DNA from: Erwinia aphidicola
Lineage (GTDB): Bacteria; Pseudomonadota; Gammaproteobacteria; Enterobacterales; Enterobacteriaceae
Reading direction: 5' to 3'
Assembly: GCF_024169515.1 (NCBI RefSeq)
Contig: NZ_JAMKCQ010000001.1
Location: 3,410,001 to 3,474,000, forward strand
DNA: 64,000 nt
The notes below the pieces were generated by a model that saw only the letters and a program-made list of their open reading frames with translations, was not told where the DNA came from and ran no database searches. Positions 17,761-27,398 of this stretch are shown here, one piece after another. The first letter of the stretch is position 1. Each line of letters opens with the position of its first letter. Position numbers and translations under genes: made by a program.

Positions 17761-20274
17761 ATGACCTTTACAATCAAATCGCCAGCATTCCTGGTTATTT
17801 CCATTTTTCTGGCGCTAAGTTCAACTTTGAATAGGGTTCATGCTGAAGATATTCAGTTTAACACCGATCTTTTAGACGTCGACGATCGTAATAATATTGA
17901 CGTCACTAATTTTGCGCGCAAAGGCTACATTATGCCTGGCCGCTATACCCTTAATGTCCGGCTGAACGGTGACGCACTGGGCGACCGCAGCGTGGATTTT
18001 TACACCCCCAAAGAGCATCCCGATGAGAGCCTTCCCTGCCTGACACCGCAGCTGGTGGATGAACTGGGTCTGAAATCGGCGGCGACCGATGCCCTTAAAT
18101 GGTGGCACGGCGGCGAATGTCTGGCAACCAGCAGCCTGGCAGGAACGCTGGTGCGCGGCGAGCTGGCTAACTCGACGCTGTCGATCAGTATGCCGCAGGA
18201 GTTTTTGCAGTATCAGTCCGCCAACTGGGACCCGCCCTCGCGCTGGGATAACGGCATTCCCGGGCTGCTGTTTGACTACAACCTCAATACCCAGGCGCGC
18301 TTTAACGCCCACTCCGGCGACCAGCGCAGCCTGAGCGGCTCCGGTGTCGCGGGTGCCAATGCCGGCCCCTGGCGTCTGCGTGCTGACTGGCAGGGGCGGC
18401 GCGACAGCCAGCGTGGTGAAACGCGCAGCAGCTTTGACTGGACGCGCTATTACGCCTACCGCGCGCTGCCGCAGCTGGGGGCCAAGCTGACGCTGGGCGA
18501 GGATTATCTGGTCTCCGATATTTTTGACAGCTTTCGCTTTGCTGGCGCCAGCGTGGTCACCGACAGCAATATGCTGCCGCCCAACCTGCGCGGTTATGCA
18601 CCGGAAGTGACGGGCGTCGCCCGTACCAATGCCCGCGTGGTGGTGATGCATCAGGGCCGCGTGCTTTATCAGTCCCAGGTCGCTGCCGGGCCATTTCGCA
18701 TTCAGGATATTGATGATTCAGTGATTGGCGAACTGGATGTGCGGGTGGAGGAAGAAGACGGCACGGTGCAGACCTTCACGCTCAATACCGCCACGGTGCC
18801 TTATCTGACGCGCCCGGGACAGGTACGCTACAAAATGGCGCTGGGCCGACCGGTAAACTGGCAGCACGCGGCCAACGGACCGGAATTTGCCAGCGCGGAG
18901 TTCTCGTGGGGAGTCAACAACGGCTGGTCGCTGTACGGCGGCGCAATTGGCAGCGATAAATATCAGGCGCTGGCCGGCGGTATCGGTCGCGATCTGCTGG
19001 CATTTGGCGCGATGTCGTTTGACGTCACGCACTCAATGGCGCAGCTGGCGACGGGGGAGTCGCGCGCGGGAAATTCCTATCGCCTGAGCTACTCAAAGCG
19101 TTTTGATGATTACGGCAGCCAGGTGACCTTTGCCGGTTATCGCTTCTCTGAAAGCCAGTTTATGACCATGGACGAGTTCCTGGATGCGCAATCGCAGCGG
19201 GACCGCACCAGCAACAGCCGCGAGATGTATATGGTAACGCTGGCACAGGATATCCGCCCGCTGGCCGCCAGCGTGCAGCTGAGCTATAACCGGCAAACCT
19301 GGTGGGACAAGCCCGATACGGAACGTTTTAGCCTGGCCATGTCACGCTATTTTGATCTGATGGAGTGGCGCAATCTCAGCCTTTCGCTCTCCGCCTGGCG
19401 CAACCGGGATAATCAGAGCAGTGACAAAGGGCTCTATTTATCGCTCTCGCTACCTTTTGGCGACAATAAGACCATCAGCTACAGCGGTTCAACCGGGCGT
19501 GATAACAACACTCAGCAGGTCAATTATTATCAGCGGCTGAATAATAGCGACAGCTATAGCCTGAGCGCCGGCAGCAGTAATAACAGTGCTGCGATGGCGG
19601 GATATTACATTCATGAAGGTAATGCCGGCCAGATGACCGCCAGTGCCAATATTCAGCCGGGTAATTATCAGGCGTTTGGCGCCACGATGAAAGGGGGCAT
19701 AAGTGCCACAACTGAGGGCATGGCGCTACACCGCCAGAATAGTCCTGGCGGCACGCGCTTATTACTGGATACCGACGGCGTGGCGGATATTCCGGTGAAA
19801 TCAACTTCAGGCACGGCCCGTAGTAATCGCTTTGGCAAAATGGTGATATCCGATGTCAGCAGTTATTACCGCAACCAGGTAGGCATTGATATTAACCGAT
19901 TACCTGAAAATGCCGAAGTCACCTCCTCAATGGTGCGGGTAACCCTGACCGAGGGGGCCATCGGCTACCGGCACTTTTCCGTGCTGGCAGGGCAGAAGGC
20001 TATGGCGGTTATCCGCCTGGCTGATGGGAGCTTCCCGCCTTTTGGTGCCCAGGTATTTAACGCGCGCCAGCAGGAAGTGGGGCTGGTCGCTGATGGTGGC
20101 AGTGTGTACCTCAGCGGGCTGCAGTCCGGGCAACAGATGTCAGTGCACTGGGATGGAAAAACGCAGTGCACGCTGACGCTACCGCAGCTGGATTCAGCAT
20201 CGCTGGCGAACCTGCTGCTGCCTTGCTTCAAAGCCGTAGCAAAAAACACCGAACTTTCGCAGGCTGCAAAATAA
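17761..20274 (+). CDS. Fimbrial outer membrane usher (FimD/PapC family)
   Basis: 837 residues from the ATG at 17761; in-frame starts at 17734 (GTG) and 17752 (ATG) cannot be excluded because no ribosome binding site is decisive. After the signal peptide (FLALSSTLNRVHA) come the N-terminal chaperone-binding domain (FNTDLLDVDDRNNIDVTNFA), the beta-barrel with plug (GAFRIQDID-like GPFRIQDIDDSVIGELDVRV) and C-terminal domains with a Cys pair (KTQCTLTLP, LLPCFK). It forms the pore through which pilin-chaperone complexes are assembled and secreted. Confidence 0.94.
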   Translation: MTFTIKSPAFLVISIFLALSSTLNRVHAEDIQFNTDLLDVDDRNNIDVTNFARKGYIMPGRYTLNVRLNGDALGDRSVDFYTPKEHPDESLPCLTPQLVDELGLKSAATDALKWWHGGECLATSSLAGTLVRGELANSTLSISMPQEFLQYQSANWDPPSRWDNGIPGLLFDYNLNTQARFNAHSGDQRSLSGSGVAGANAGPWRLRADWQGRRDSQRGETRSSFDWTRYYAYRALPQLGAKLTLGEDYLVSDIFDSFRFAGASVVTDSNMLPPNLRGYAPEVTGVARTNARVVVMHQGRVLYQSQVAAGPFRIQDIDDSVIGELDVRVEEEDGTVQTFTLNTATVPYLTRPGQVRYKMALGRPVNWQHAANGPEFASAEFSWGVNNGWSLYGGAIGSDKYQALAGGIGRDLLAFGAMSFDVTHSMAQLATGESRAGNSYRLSYSKRFDDYGSQVTFAGYRFSESQFMTMDEFLDAQSQRDRTSNSREMYMVTLAQDIRPLAASVQLSYNRQTWWDKPDTERFSLAMSRYFDLMEWRNLSLSLSAWRNRDNQSSDKGLYLSLSLPFGDNKTISYSGSTGRDNNTQQVNYYQRLNNSDSYSLSAGSSNNSAAMAGYYIHEGNAGQMTASANIQPGNYQAFGATMKGGISATTEGMALHRQNSPGGTRLLLDTDGVADIPVKSTSGTARSNRFGKMVISDVSSYYRNQVGIDINRLPENAEVTSSMVRVTLTEGAIGYRHFSVLAGQKAMAVIRLADGSFPPFGAQVFNARQQEVGLVADGGSVYLSGLQSGQQMSVHWDGKTQCTLTLPQLDSASLANLLLPCFKAVAKNTELSQAAK

Positions 20275-20285
20275 AGGAACAGTAA

Positions 20286-21035
20286 ATGAAATCATTAATC
20301 AAGCCGGCTGCGCTAAAAACCATCGCGGCCACCACTCTGTTTATCTCCTCATTCTCATGGGGCGCTATCGCACTGGACCGTACGCGCATTATTATGGATG
20401 CCGATAATCCCTCCGTCAGCCTGACTGTCACCAATGAGAGCCAGCGTTTACCCTATCTGGCACAGGGGTGGCTGGAAAACGAGCATGGAGAGAAAATAAC
20501 CACGCCCTTAACTGTCTTGCCACCGGTTCAGCGCATTGAGCCGGGCGAAAAAAGCCAGGTTAAAATCCAGTCGCTTCCCAGCGCTAATTTACTGGCGCAG
20601 GATAAAGAGACACTTTTTTATTTCAATCTGCGCGAGATCCCACCGCGCGCCGATAAGCCGAATACTTTGCAAGTGGCGCTGCAAACCAAAATAAAGCTGT
20701 TTTACCGCCCGGCATCGCTGCAGCTGTCACCAGGTGCCTATGCCAATCCGGTACAGCTGCAGGTCAGACTGACGCGCGTTGGCGATGATTACCGTATTGA
20801 AAACCCGACGGGATACTACATCACCTTCGTCGGAGCCAGCCGCCATGAGGGGGAAGAGTCGGTCCGCGGGTTTGCGCCGCTGATGGTCGGCCCGCGGCAG
20901 AATGTGATGCTGGGCGGCAGCGCGGCAGCGCTGGGAGATGCCCCGGTGCTGCAGTACGTTAATGATTTTGGCGGACGCGTCGCGCTGCACTTCCGTTGTC
21001 AGGCGGGCAGCTGCAGGGCGGTGGCTAAATCATGA
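20286..21035 (+). CDS. Periplasmic fimbrial chaperone (PapD/FimC family)
   Basis: 249 residues with a signal peptide ending SFSWGA. The two Ig-like domains show the family marks: ALDRTRIIMDADNPSVSLTV (with the subunit-anchoring Arg), LFYFNLREIPPRAD, and the Lys of ALQTKIKLFYRP in the cleft. It caps pilins by donor-strand complementation and delivers them to the usher. An extra C-terminal Cys pair (FRCQAGSC) is noticeable. Eleven bases after the usher; its end overlaps the adhesin start by four bases. Confidence 0.95.
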   Translation: MKSLIKPAALKTIAATTLFISSFSWGAIALDRTRIIMDADNPSVSLTVTNESQRLPYLAQGWLENEHGEKITTPLTVLPPVQRIEPGEKSQVKIQSLPSANLLAQDKETLFYFNLREIPPRADKPNTLQVALQTKIKLFYRPASLQLSPGAYANPVQLQVRLTRVGDDYRIENPTGYYITFVGASRHEGEESVRGFAPLMVGPRQNVMLGGSAAALGDAPVLQYVNDFGGRVALHFRCQAGSCRAVAKS

Positions 21036-21967
21036 GGCGGGCACTGGTTCTGCTGCTGGTGCTGCTGCTGCCGCTGCACGCGCTGGCATTTGAGTGTATC
21101 GACAAGCGCGATGGCAAACCGTTTGATGCGGTGGGGCAGCGCAATATTGACGTCACCGTCAATCTGTCACCAGAGATTATTATTGGCGACGTGGTGGTGT
21201 TTGACCTCTCGGACACTTTCACCTGCCGCAATACTAACCCCAGAGTCTATGTCGACTATATGCGCCTTAACTCGGGGACCTATCAAACTTCGCTGGATGA
21301 GTCATTCAGCAGCGGACTGGAGGTTAACGGCACCCGCTATCTTAATCCGATCAACTCGCCGATTACCGTATTCGAGCTGCGCGACGGCAACTGGCACGAT
21401 CTGCAGGTAAAAGCCTTTTACCAGTTAAAGAACAGCCCGGGGCGCGGCGTGTTTATCAAGGCCGGGACGGTGGTCGCCAGCATGCAGATGTACAAATGGA
21501 GTGCGCCAGCGGGCGGGGTGTTTACCGCCAACTGGCGCATTCTTGCCGCCAACGATGCCTATTACACCGCCGGCACCTGCGAGATCAACAACAGCCAGGA
21601 CATTAATATCGATTTTGGCTTTGTCGCCCGCAATCAGCTGACGCAAAGCGCCAGTCTCAGTCCGTTCAGGCAGCAGGTGAATATTCCCTATCGGTGTAAA
21701 GACACCAGTAACTGGGCGGTGAAGCTGACGCTGTCGGCGGATGCCAGCAGCTTCTCCTCGCAGGCAATCAAAACCACCAACCCCGATTTGGGGGTAGAGC
21801 TGTACCACGACGGCCAGCTGATCAAGCCTTTCGACAGCATCAACAGCCGTATCGTAAACGGTATCGGCAGCGACGATTTCACCTTTGCTCTGGTGAGGTC
21901 GGGCAATGCTCAGGTGGCGACCGGCGAGTTTAACGCCACCGCGATATTAGTGATGAGCCTGCAGTAG
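21032..21967 (+). CDS. Two-domain fimbrial tip adhesin (FimH-like)
   Basis: 311 residues, twice pilin size. Signal peptide MRRALVLLLVLLLPLHALA, then an N-terminal receptor-binding-type domain starting FECIDKRDGKPFDAVGQRNI with a Cys pair (FECID, FTCRN). A C-terminal pilin domain begins near residue 180 with TAGTCEINNSQDINIDFG and its second Cys in IPYRCKDTSN, ending with the donor-strand GEFNATAILVMSLQ. This organisation is that of FimH/MrpH-type adhesins placed at the fimbrial tip. The ligand cannot be told from sequence. The start overlaps the chaperone stop (ATGA). Confidence 0.88.
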   Translation: MRRALVLLLVLLLPLHALAFECIDKRDGKPFDAVGQRNIDVTVNLSPEIIIGDVVVFDLSDTFTCRNTNPRVYVDYMRLNSGTYQTSLDESFSSGLEVNGTRYLNPINSPITVFELRDGNWHDLQVKAFYQLKNSPGRGVFIKAGTVVASMQMYKWSAPAGGVFTANWRILAANDAYYTAGTCEINNSQDINIDFGFVARNQLTQSASLSPFRQQVNIPYRCKDTSNWAVKLTLSADASSFSSQAIKTTNPDLGVELYHDGQLIKPFDSINSRIVNGIGSDDFTFALVRSGNAQVATGEFNATAILVMSLQ

Positions 21968-21996
21968 GGGCCGGAACGCTGGAACAAGGATGCACT

Positions 21997-22578
21997 ATGA
22001 CCGACCGTGCTTATATTACCGTCATGATGTTGGACAGTGACCGCTATTTTCAGGAGGGCGTAGTGCAGGTGCTGAAGAATCAGCTGCCGCACACGGTGGT
22101 CAGGCACAGCGCACAACTTCAGGGCAACGTCGATCTGCTGATCGCCGGGTGTGACGCGGTTTCGCTCTGTGCCGCGCAGCATTTCGCCGCAAGCATGTCG
22201 CCGCACGGCCAGCTGATCACCATCACCGATACCGCGCAACAGCGCTGGCAGTCGTTACCGCCGCTGCTGCAGGCCTGCCCGCAGTGGCTGTTGCATCGTC
22301 GCCAGTCGGAGGCCCAGCTGGCAGCGCTTTTGCGCCGGGTTATGCCGCCCGATACCCGGCTTATCATGATAGTCGACCCGCGTGCGCACAGTGAAGAGAA
22401 GCTGACGCCGCGGGAAAAAACGCTGATCGAATTGCTGCGCGTTAATGCGACACCGCACCAGATAGCGAGGTGTATGGCGCTGCATCCGAAAACGGTCAGC
22501 ACCTATAAACGGTCGGTAATGCACAAGCTGGGGATGCAGAAGAATCTGGAGCTGTATCACTGGTTACTTTATTCATAA
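21997..22578 (+). CDS. LuxR-type regulator inside the fimbrial operon
   Basis: 193 residues. The C-terminal part KLTPREKTLIELLRVNATPH, QIARCMALHPKTVSTYKRSV and MHKLGMQK is a LuxR/NarL helix-turn-helix. The N-terminal 120 residues have the size of a receiver domain (ITVMMLDSDRYFQEGVVQVL), but no clear phospho-acceptor Asp follows the second strand (NVDLLIAGCDAV), so it probably works without phosphorylation, like FimW-type regulators. Located between the adhesin and the last pilin gene, same strand, 29 bp and 11 bp spacing, so it is cotranscribed and may feed back on the operon. Confidence 0.85.
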   Translation: MTDRAYITVMMLDSDRYFQEGVVQVLKNQLPHTVVRHSAQLQGNVDLLIAGCDAVSLCAAQHFAASMSPHGQLITITDTAQQRWQSLPPLLQACPQWLLHRRQSEAQLAALLRRVMPPDTRLIMIVDPRAHSEEKLTPREKTLIELLRVNATPHQIARCMALHPKTVSTYKRSVMHKLGMQKNLELYHWLLYS

Positions 22579-22589
22579 GGATGCAAATC

Positions 22590-23102
22590 ATGAGCGGATA
22601 CAGGCAGTGGCTGTGGGCCATCATGCTGGCGGCGAGCGGCGCCGTGGCGGCGGATAACAGTAATGGGTTCGGTAAAATTAATATGCGCGGGGTGGTGATC
22701 GATGCGCCCTGTTCGCTTGCACCGGAGTCGGCCAGCCTGGAAGTGGACTTCGGCCAGCTAAGCAGCGCCGCGCTGCGTAACGGGCGCGAATCTCAATCCG
22801 AAGAGTTCGTGCTCATTTTGCAACGCTGTTCCAGCATGCTGAAAAATCAGGTGCGCGTCACTTTTCAGGGGACCGCCTATTCAGACGGCCTGTTTGCAGT
22901 CGGCAGCGGCAACGAATCGATTGGACTGGTGCTGCGCGACCGTAATGGGCAATCGGTATTAAATAACCAGCCGGTTGCCTGGCAGCGCATTAATGATGGC
23001 GATAATAAGCTGGTTTTTTCTGCGGCAGTGAAAGGGCGCGAGGCCACCATCGATACGGGGAATTTTCAGGCCCAGGTATTATTCCTGATTGAGTACAACT
23101 GA
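22590..23102 (+). CDS. Second fimbrial subunit (minor pilin)
   Basis: 170 residues from the ATG at 22590, which has AAGGA eight bases upstream; an ATG nine bases earlier overlaps that site. Signal peptide ending SGAVAA, then DNSNGFGKINMRGVVIDAPC, the second Cys in LILQRCSSML, and a C-terminal FLIEYN. It resembles the first pilin (GxGKxxxxGxxxxAPCSxAP) but is divergent, which suits an adaptor, terminator or tip fibrillum subunit. Last gene of the operon. Confidence 0.9.
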   Translation: MSGYRQWLWAIMLAASGAVAADNSNGFGKINMRGVVIDAPCSLAPESASLEVDFGQLSSAALRNGRESQSEEFVLILQRCSSMLKNQVRVTFQGTAYSDGLFAVGSGNESIGLVLRDRNGQSVLNNQPVAWQRINDGDNKLVFSAAVKGREATIDTGNFQAQVLFLIEYN

Positions 23103-23407
23103 AGCTGAATAAAAGCGCTTATCACCGTGCTTAACGTCTTCTGTTTTGCCCGACATCCTGCTATTTTCTTGCGAGGTGGTGATGATTAGAGCATTCCTAA
23201 AAACATCCTGTTTCTTTTCAATCCCCTGAAGCCACTAAACCGCCGGGGTCAGAGTCTGCTATATTCTCAATATCAATGACTAAACCCAGTCTCTGGCCTT
23301 ATCTTGAGAGCGGTGGTGGTGAGTCAGCGCAGCGCGCTGCTCTTCTTTCTGCGCTGCAGGTTTTTGCCGGCCGGTAAGTTCACCCTTTGAATCAATGGAA
23401 TAAATAG
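23103..23407. other. Gap between the fimbrial operon and agp
   Basis: 305 bp without a gene. It should hold the fimbrial operon end and the agp promoter; I see no clear terminator. Confidence 0.5.
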
Positions 23408-25033
23408 ATGATTAACAAGTTCAGTCTCTGCGCGTTAGCGGTTTACTCCGCATTCTCCGGTGCTTCTGCCTGGGCTGCCGACGGCGATTATCAGCTGGAA
23501 CAGGTGCTGATGATGAGCCGCCATAACCTGCGCGCCCCGCTGGCAGATAACGGCAGCGTACTGGCGCAGGCCACTAAAAAAGCCTGGCCGAAATGGGAAG
23601 TTCCGGGCGGCCAGCTGACCACCAAGGGTGGGGTGCTCGAAGTTTACATGGGGCGCTATACCCGCGAATGGCTGGCGCAGCAGGGGCTGGTGAAAGAGGG
23701 CGAATGCCCATCTTCTGACGACATTTACGCCTATGCCAACAGCCTGCAGCGCACCGTTGCCACCGCGCAGTTCTTTATTACCGGCGCTTTCCCAGGCTGT
23801 GATATTCCGGTTTCGCATCAGGATGAGATGGGCAGCATGGACCCGGTATTTAATCCGGTGATCACCAACGACAGTGAAGAGTTCAACAAGCAGGCGCTGG
23901 CGGCAATCAATGCCGAAGGCGAAAAGCTGGCCCTGAAGCCGGCCTTCCAGCGTCTGGAAAAAATCATCGATTACAAAAACTCCGCGGCTTGCAACGGTAA
24001 GAAGCAGTGCGACCTTTCCAGCACCAATCAGAACCAGTTCAGCGCTGATAATGGCAAAGAGCCAAATGTTTCCGGCCCGCTGAAGGTGGGTAACTCGCTG
24101 GTGGATGCCTTCACGCTACAGTATTACGAAGGTTTCCCAATGGAGCAGGTGGCCTGGGGGCAGATCAAAACGCCTGAGCAGTGGCAGGAGCTGGCCGCGA
24201 TTAAAAATGGTTATCAGGATGCGCTGTTCACCTCCCCGGCCGTCGCGCACGAAGTCGCCGCGCCGCTGGTGGACTACATTCGCAGCATGCTGGTCGACCA
24301 GGATAAAGCCAGCGCGCCTAAAGTGACGCTGATGGTGGGGCACGACTCCAACATTGCTTCACTGCTGACCGCTTTGGATTTCAAACCGTATGACCTGCCG
24401 GGCCAGAATGAGCAGACGCCAATCGGTGGCATGGTGCAGTTCCAGCGCTGGCACGACAAGAAAAATGACAAGGAGCTGGTCAAAGTGGAGTACGTCTACC
24501 AGACATCCGGCCAGCTGCGTGATGCAGAGCCGCTGTCGCTGGACAATCCACCGAAGCGCGTCACGCTGCAGATGGCCGGATGCCCGACCGATGCCAACGG
24601 CTTCTGCTCGTGGGATAAGTTTACCGAAGTGCTGAACACGGCACTGCAGGGCACGCCGCTGCAGGTGGCTACCCCGGCTCCCGCTGCTGCTGCGCCTGCT
24701 GCCGATGCCAAACCGGCCGACGAGAAAGCCGTAGTAAACAAAGCCCTGGCCGATAAAGCGGCCGCGGATAAGGCCGCAGCGGAAAAGGCAGCGCAGGCGA
24801 AAGCATCAGCTGAAAAAGCAGCGGCAGACAAAGCCGCTGCGGAAAAGGCCGCGAAAGAGAAGGCCGCAGCCGACAAAGCTGCCGCAGACGCCGGCAAAGC
24901 CACTGCCGACAAAGCTGCTGCCGACAAGGCAACGGCGGATAAAGCCGCCAGTGACAAAGCCACGGCAGAGAAACCCTCCCCTGGCGCGGCAGAGACTAAA
25001 CCCGCCCCGGCGGCGGCCCCTGCGGCCAACTGA
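23408..25033 (+). CDS. agp: Periplasmic glucose-1-phosphatase Agp with a TolA-like Ala/Lys/Asp-rich tail
   Basis: 541 residues against 413 in E. coli. Signal peptide ending GASAWA, then the histidine acid phosphatase signature [16 protein letters not shown] (nucleophile His, RHNxRxP) and the proton donor HDSN in [13 protein letters not shown]. The core ends at the E. coli C-terminus ([16 protein letters not shown]). About 125 further residues follow: a Pro/Ala linker, then repeats of the form [16 protein letters not shown], then a Pro/Ala end. The tail resembles the long helical domain II of TolA. The enzyme releases phosphate from glucose-1-phosphate in the periplasm; the tail may span or bind something. 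Synteny agp-yccJ-wrbA is as in E. coli apart from the inserted block. Confidence 0.93.
   Translation: MINKFSLCALAVYSAFSGASAWAADGDYQLEQVLMMSRHNLRAPLADNGSVLAQATKKAWPKWEVPGGQLTTKGGVLEVYMGRYTREWLAQQGLVKEGECPSSDDIYAYANSLQRTVATAQFFITGAFPGCDIPVSHQDEMGSMDPVFNPVITNDSEEFNKQALAAINAEGEKLALKPAFQRLEKIIDYKNSAACNGKKQCDLSSTNQNQFSADNGKEPNVSGPLKVGNSLVDAFTLQYYEGFPMEQVAWGQIKTPEQWQELAAIKNGYQDALFTSPAVAHEVAAPLVDYIRSMLVDQDKASAPKVTLMVGHDSNIASLLTALDFKPYDLPGQNEQTPIGGMVQFQRWHDKKNDKELVKVEYVYQTSGQLRDAEPLSLDNPPKRVTLQMAGCPTDANGFCSWDKFTEVLNTALQGTPLQVATPAPAAAAPAADAKPADEKAVVNKALADKAAADKAAAEKAAQAKASAEKAAADKAAAEKAAKEKAAADKAAADAGKATADKAAADKATADKAASDKATAEKPSPGAAETKPAPAAAPAAN
24715..24975 (+). repeat. Degenerate repeat coding for the K/D/E-A-A tail of Agp
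   Basis: Many imperfect copies of GACAAAGCCGCTGC / GAAAAGGCCGCA-type units coding for (D/E)KAAA, with synonymous changes scattered through them. It keeps the reading frame throughout. Confidence 0.8.
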
Positions 25034-25053
25034 TGTAGCCGAGAGTGTGACAA

Positions 25054-25086
25054 CAGGCCAGCAGCTGATGCTGGCCTTTTTTTTTC
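25054..25086 (+). terminator. agp terminator
   Basis: Stem AGGCCAGCA / TGCTGGCCT with loop GCTGA, followed by nine Ts. Confidence 0.92.
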
Positions 25087-25218
25087 TCCGCTGGGCAAAT
25101 GCTGCCGCCAGCGGTTAGGCATTTAACGTCTCTCCTCAGTGTAAGCAGCGATATACCCTGATTTTGTTGTTCATCAGGTGCTTTGGCACCCGACTTAACG
25201 AATCAGGAGACGCATTCA

Positions 25219-26178
25219 ATGACCCGTTCAACCCGCTATGGTGAGATTCAGCGTAGCGAGCATAAAACGCTTATTCCCGGCGTAATGCTCTCTGACTCTC
25301 CCTACTCTTCCCGCTTACTTCTCCTCACCTTCAACGAAGAGATCACTCAGGCTTTTCTACAGGCAGCGCGCACCTTGCCGGTTCAGGCGCTGGAGTACAA
25401 ATCGATGTTGCGCTTTCACCTTGGCAAACTGCTGGACGACCTCTGCGGCAATCAGCTGCGGTCGCTGCTGAGCCGCACCCTGCAGTCGCGCCAGCAGGGG
25501 GCACTGTTAATCAATGCGCAGGGGTTGATCAGCGTTGACCGGGCAGAGGATATGGTCCGTCTGGCCACGGCGATCGCGCATCTGATTGGCCGCGCAAATT
25601 TCGACTCGATGAGCGGACAGTACTACGCACGCTTTGTGGTGAAAAACAGCGACGATTCCGACAGCTACCTGCGTCAGCCGCACAAGCCGCTGGAGCTGCA
25701 TAATGACGGCACCTACGTGGATGAACCGACGGATTTTGTGCTGATGATGAAAATCGACGAGCAAAATATGCAGGGCGGTGAGTCGATTCTGCTGCACCTT
25801 GATGACTGGGCGCAGCTCGACAGCTGGTTCAGCCATCCGCTGGCGCGGCGTACGATGCGCTGGTCGGCACCGCCCAGTAAAAATACGCCGCACAGCGTTT
25901 ACCACCCGGTATTTGGCGTGGACGAACGCGGCCGGCCGGTGATGCGCTACATTGACCAGTTTGTTCAGCCAAAAGATTTTACCGAGGGCAACTGGCTGAC
26001 CGCGCTGTCGGACTCGCTGGAAAACAGCGGAGGTAAAATCTACGTTCCGGTGCCGGTGGGCAGCATGCTGTTGATCAACAATCACTTCTGGCTGCACGGG
26101 CGCGATAAATTTCTGCCGCATCCGGCGTTACGGCGCGAGCTGCTGCGCCAGCGCGGTTACTTCACACCGGTGCTGTAA
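25219..26178 (+). CDS. csiD: Glutarate 2-hydroxylase CsiD (GlaH)
   Basis: 319 residues (E. coli 325), starting at the ATG behind AGGAGACGCATTCA; the open frame extends upstream without a ribosome binding site. It is a 2-oxoglutarate/Fe(II)-dependent oxygenase: the iron ligands read as H161-x-D163 ([12 protein letters not shown]) and H292 (FWLHGRDKF). It converts glutarate, from lysine via cadaverine, to L-2-hydroxyglutarate. The next gene, lhgO, oxidises that product, 26 bp downstream. In E. coli csiD sits next to lhgO-gabDTP; here the pair is inserted between agp and yccJ and has no gab genes. Confidence 0.95.
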   Translation: MTRSTRYGEIQRSEHKTLIPGVMLSDSPYSSRLLLLTFNEEITQAFLQAARTLPVQALEYKSMLRFHLGKLLDDLCGNQLRSLLSRTLQSRQQGALLINAQGLISVDRAEDMVRLATAIAHLIGRANFDSMSGQYYARFVVKNSDDSDSYLRQPHKPLELHNDGTYVDEPTDFVLMMKIDEQNMQGGESILLHLDDWAQLDSWFSHPLARRTMRWSAPPSKNTPHSVYHPVFGVDERGRPVMRYIDQFVQPKDFTEGNWLTALSDSLENSGGKIYVPVPVGSMLLINNHFWLHGRDKFLPHPALRRELLRQRGYFTPVL

Positions 26179-26204
26179 TCGTCGGGCAGGGAGGGCTGCG
26201 CACA

Positions 26205-27398
26205 ATGTATGATTTCGTGATTGTTGGCGGGGGCATTATCGGGATGTCGACGGCTATGCAGCTGATGACCGCCTATCCGGATGCGAGGATAGCGGTGCTG
26301 GAGAAGGAGACCGGGCCAGCCCAGCACCAGACCGGTCACAACAGTGGCGTGATCCACGCGGGGGTCTATTACACGCCGGGCAGCCTGAAGGCGCGCTTCT
26401 GCCTGGCCGGCAATCAGGCGACCAGGAAATTCTGCTCACGCCATCAAATTCCCTGGCAGGCGTGTGGAAAAATAGTTGTCGCCACAACGCCGCTTGAGAT
26501 GGATCGCATGGCTACCCTGTGGAAGCGTTCGGCGGCAAACGGGCTGCAGCGGGAGTGGCTGAATGCAGAACAGCTGCAAGAGAGGGAGCCAAATATTGTT
26601 GGCCTCGGCGGCATTCTGGTGCCCGCCAGCAGTATTGTTGACTACCGTCAGGTCACGGTCACGATGGCTGAGATATTCACCCGCCGGGGCGGTGAAATTA
26701 TCTATCAGGCTGAGGTCACGGCGCTGCATGAGGAGAGCCAAAGCGTGGCGATCGCCACGGCGCGCAGCGAGTTCAGCTCACGCTATCTGATCGCCTGCTC
26801 AGGGCTGATGGCCGATCGGCTGGTGGCTATGCTGGGGATCGATGCGGGCTTTATCATCTGTCCGTTCCGCGGCGAATATTTCCGTCTTGCCAGCCAGCAC
26901 AACCAGATTGTTAACCATCTTATCTATCCGGTGCCCGACCCTGCGGTGCCGTTTCTCGGCGTTCACCTGACGCGGACGATTGAGGGTAGCGTCACCGTCG
27001 GCCCCAATGCGGTGCTGGCCATGCAGCGGGAAGGCTATCACAAACTTGATTTCAGCTGGCGCGATCTCCGGCAAATGGCGGCCTATCCGGGAATGCGCAA
27101 AATGCTGCGCAGGCACTTTCAGGCGGGCGTGCAGGAGATGAAAAATTCACTCTACAAAAGTGGCTATTTGCGGCTGGTGCAGCGCTATTGTCCCACTCTA
27201 CAAAAGCAGGACCTGCTGCCGCATCCGGCGGGCGTGCGCGCCCAGGCAGTCACGCGTGAAGGGGAGCTTATCGACGACTTTCTGTTCGTCAGCACTGCCC
27301 GCACCCTTCACGTCTGCAACGCGCCGTCGCCTGCTGCCACCTCAGCCCTGCCGATCGGCGAGCATATCGTCAGCCGGATTAAGGCGCTGGTGGGGTAG
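26205..27398 (+). CDS. lhgO: L-2-hydroxyglutarate dehydrogenase
   Basis: 397 residues (E. coli about 422). FAD-binding N-terminus YDFVIVGGGIIGMSTAMQL, then HQTGHNSGVIHAGVYYTPGS, the DAO-family signature for this enzyme, and GVHLTRTIEGSVTVGPNAVL further on. It oxidises L-2-hydroxyglutarate to 2-oxoglutarate and passes electrons to the membrane quinone pool. Coupled to csiD. Its 3' end overlaps the 3' end of the convergent LysR gene by 57 bp. Confidence 0.95.
   Translation: MYDFVIVGGGIIGMSTAMQLMTAYPDARIAVLEKETGPAQHQTGHNSGVIHAGVYYTPGSLKARFCLAGNQATRKFCSRHQIPWQACGKIVVATTPLEMDRMATLWKRSAANGLQREWLNAEQLQEREPNIVGLGGILVPASSIVDYRQVTVTMAEIFTRRGGEIIYQAEVTALHEESQSVAIATARSEFSSRYLIACSGLMADRLVAMLGIDAGFIICPFRGEYFRLASQHNQIVNHLIYPVPDPAVPFLGVHLTRTIEGSVTVGPNAVLAMQREGYHKLDFSWRDLRQMAAYPGMRKMLRRHFQAGVQEMKNSLYKSGYLRLVQRYCPTLQKQDLLPHPAGVRAQAVTREGELIDDFLFVSTARTLHVCNAPSPAATSALPIGEHIVSRIKALVG

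Noticed and set aside
24496..25122. 208-codon Ala/Ser-rich frame opposite the end of agp
   Set aside because: It mirrors the Lys-Ala repeat coding strand; composition is a product of the repeat, not a gene.
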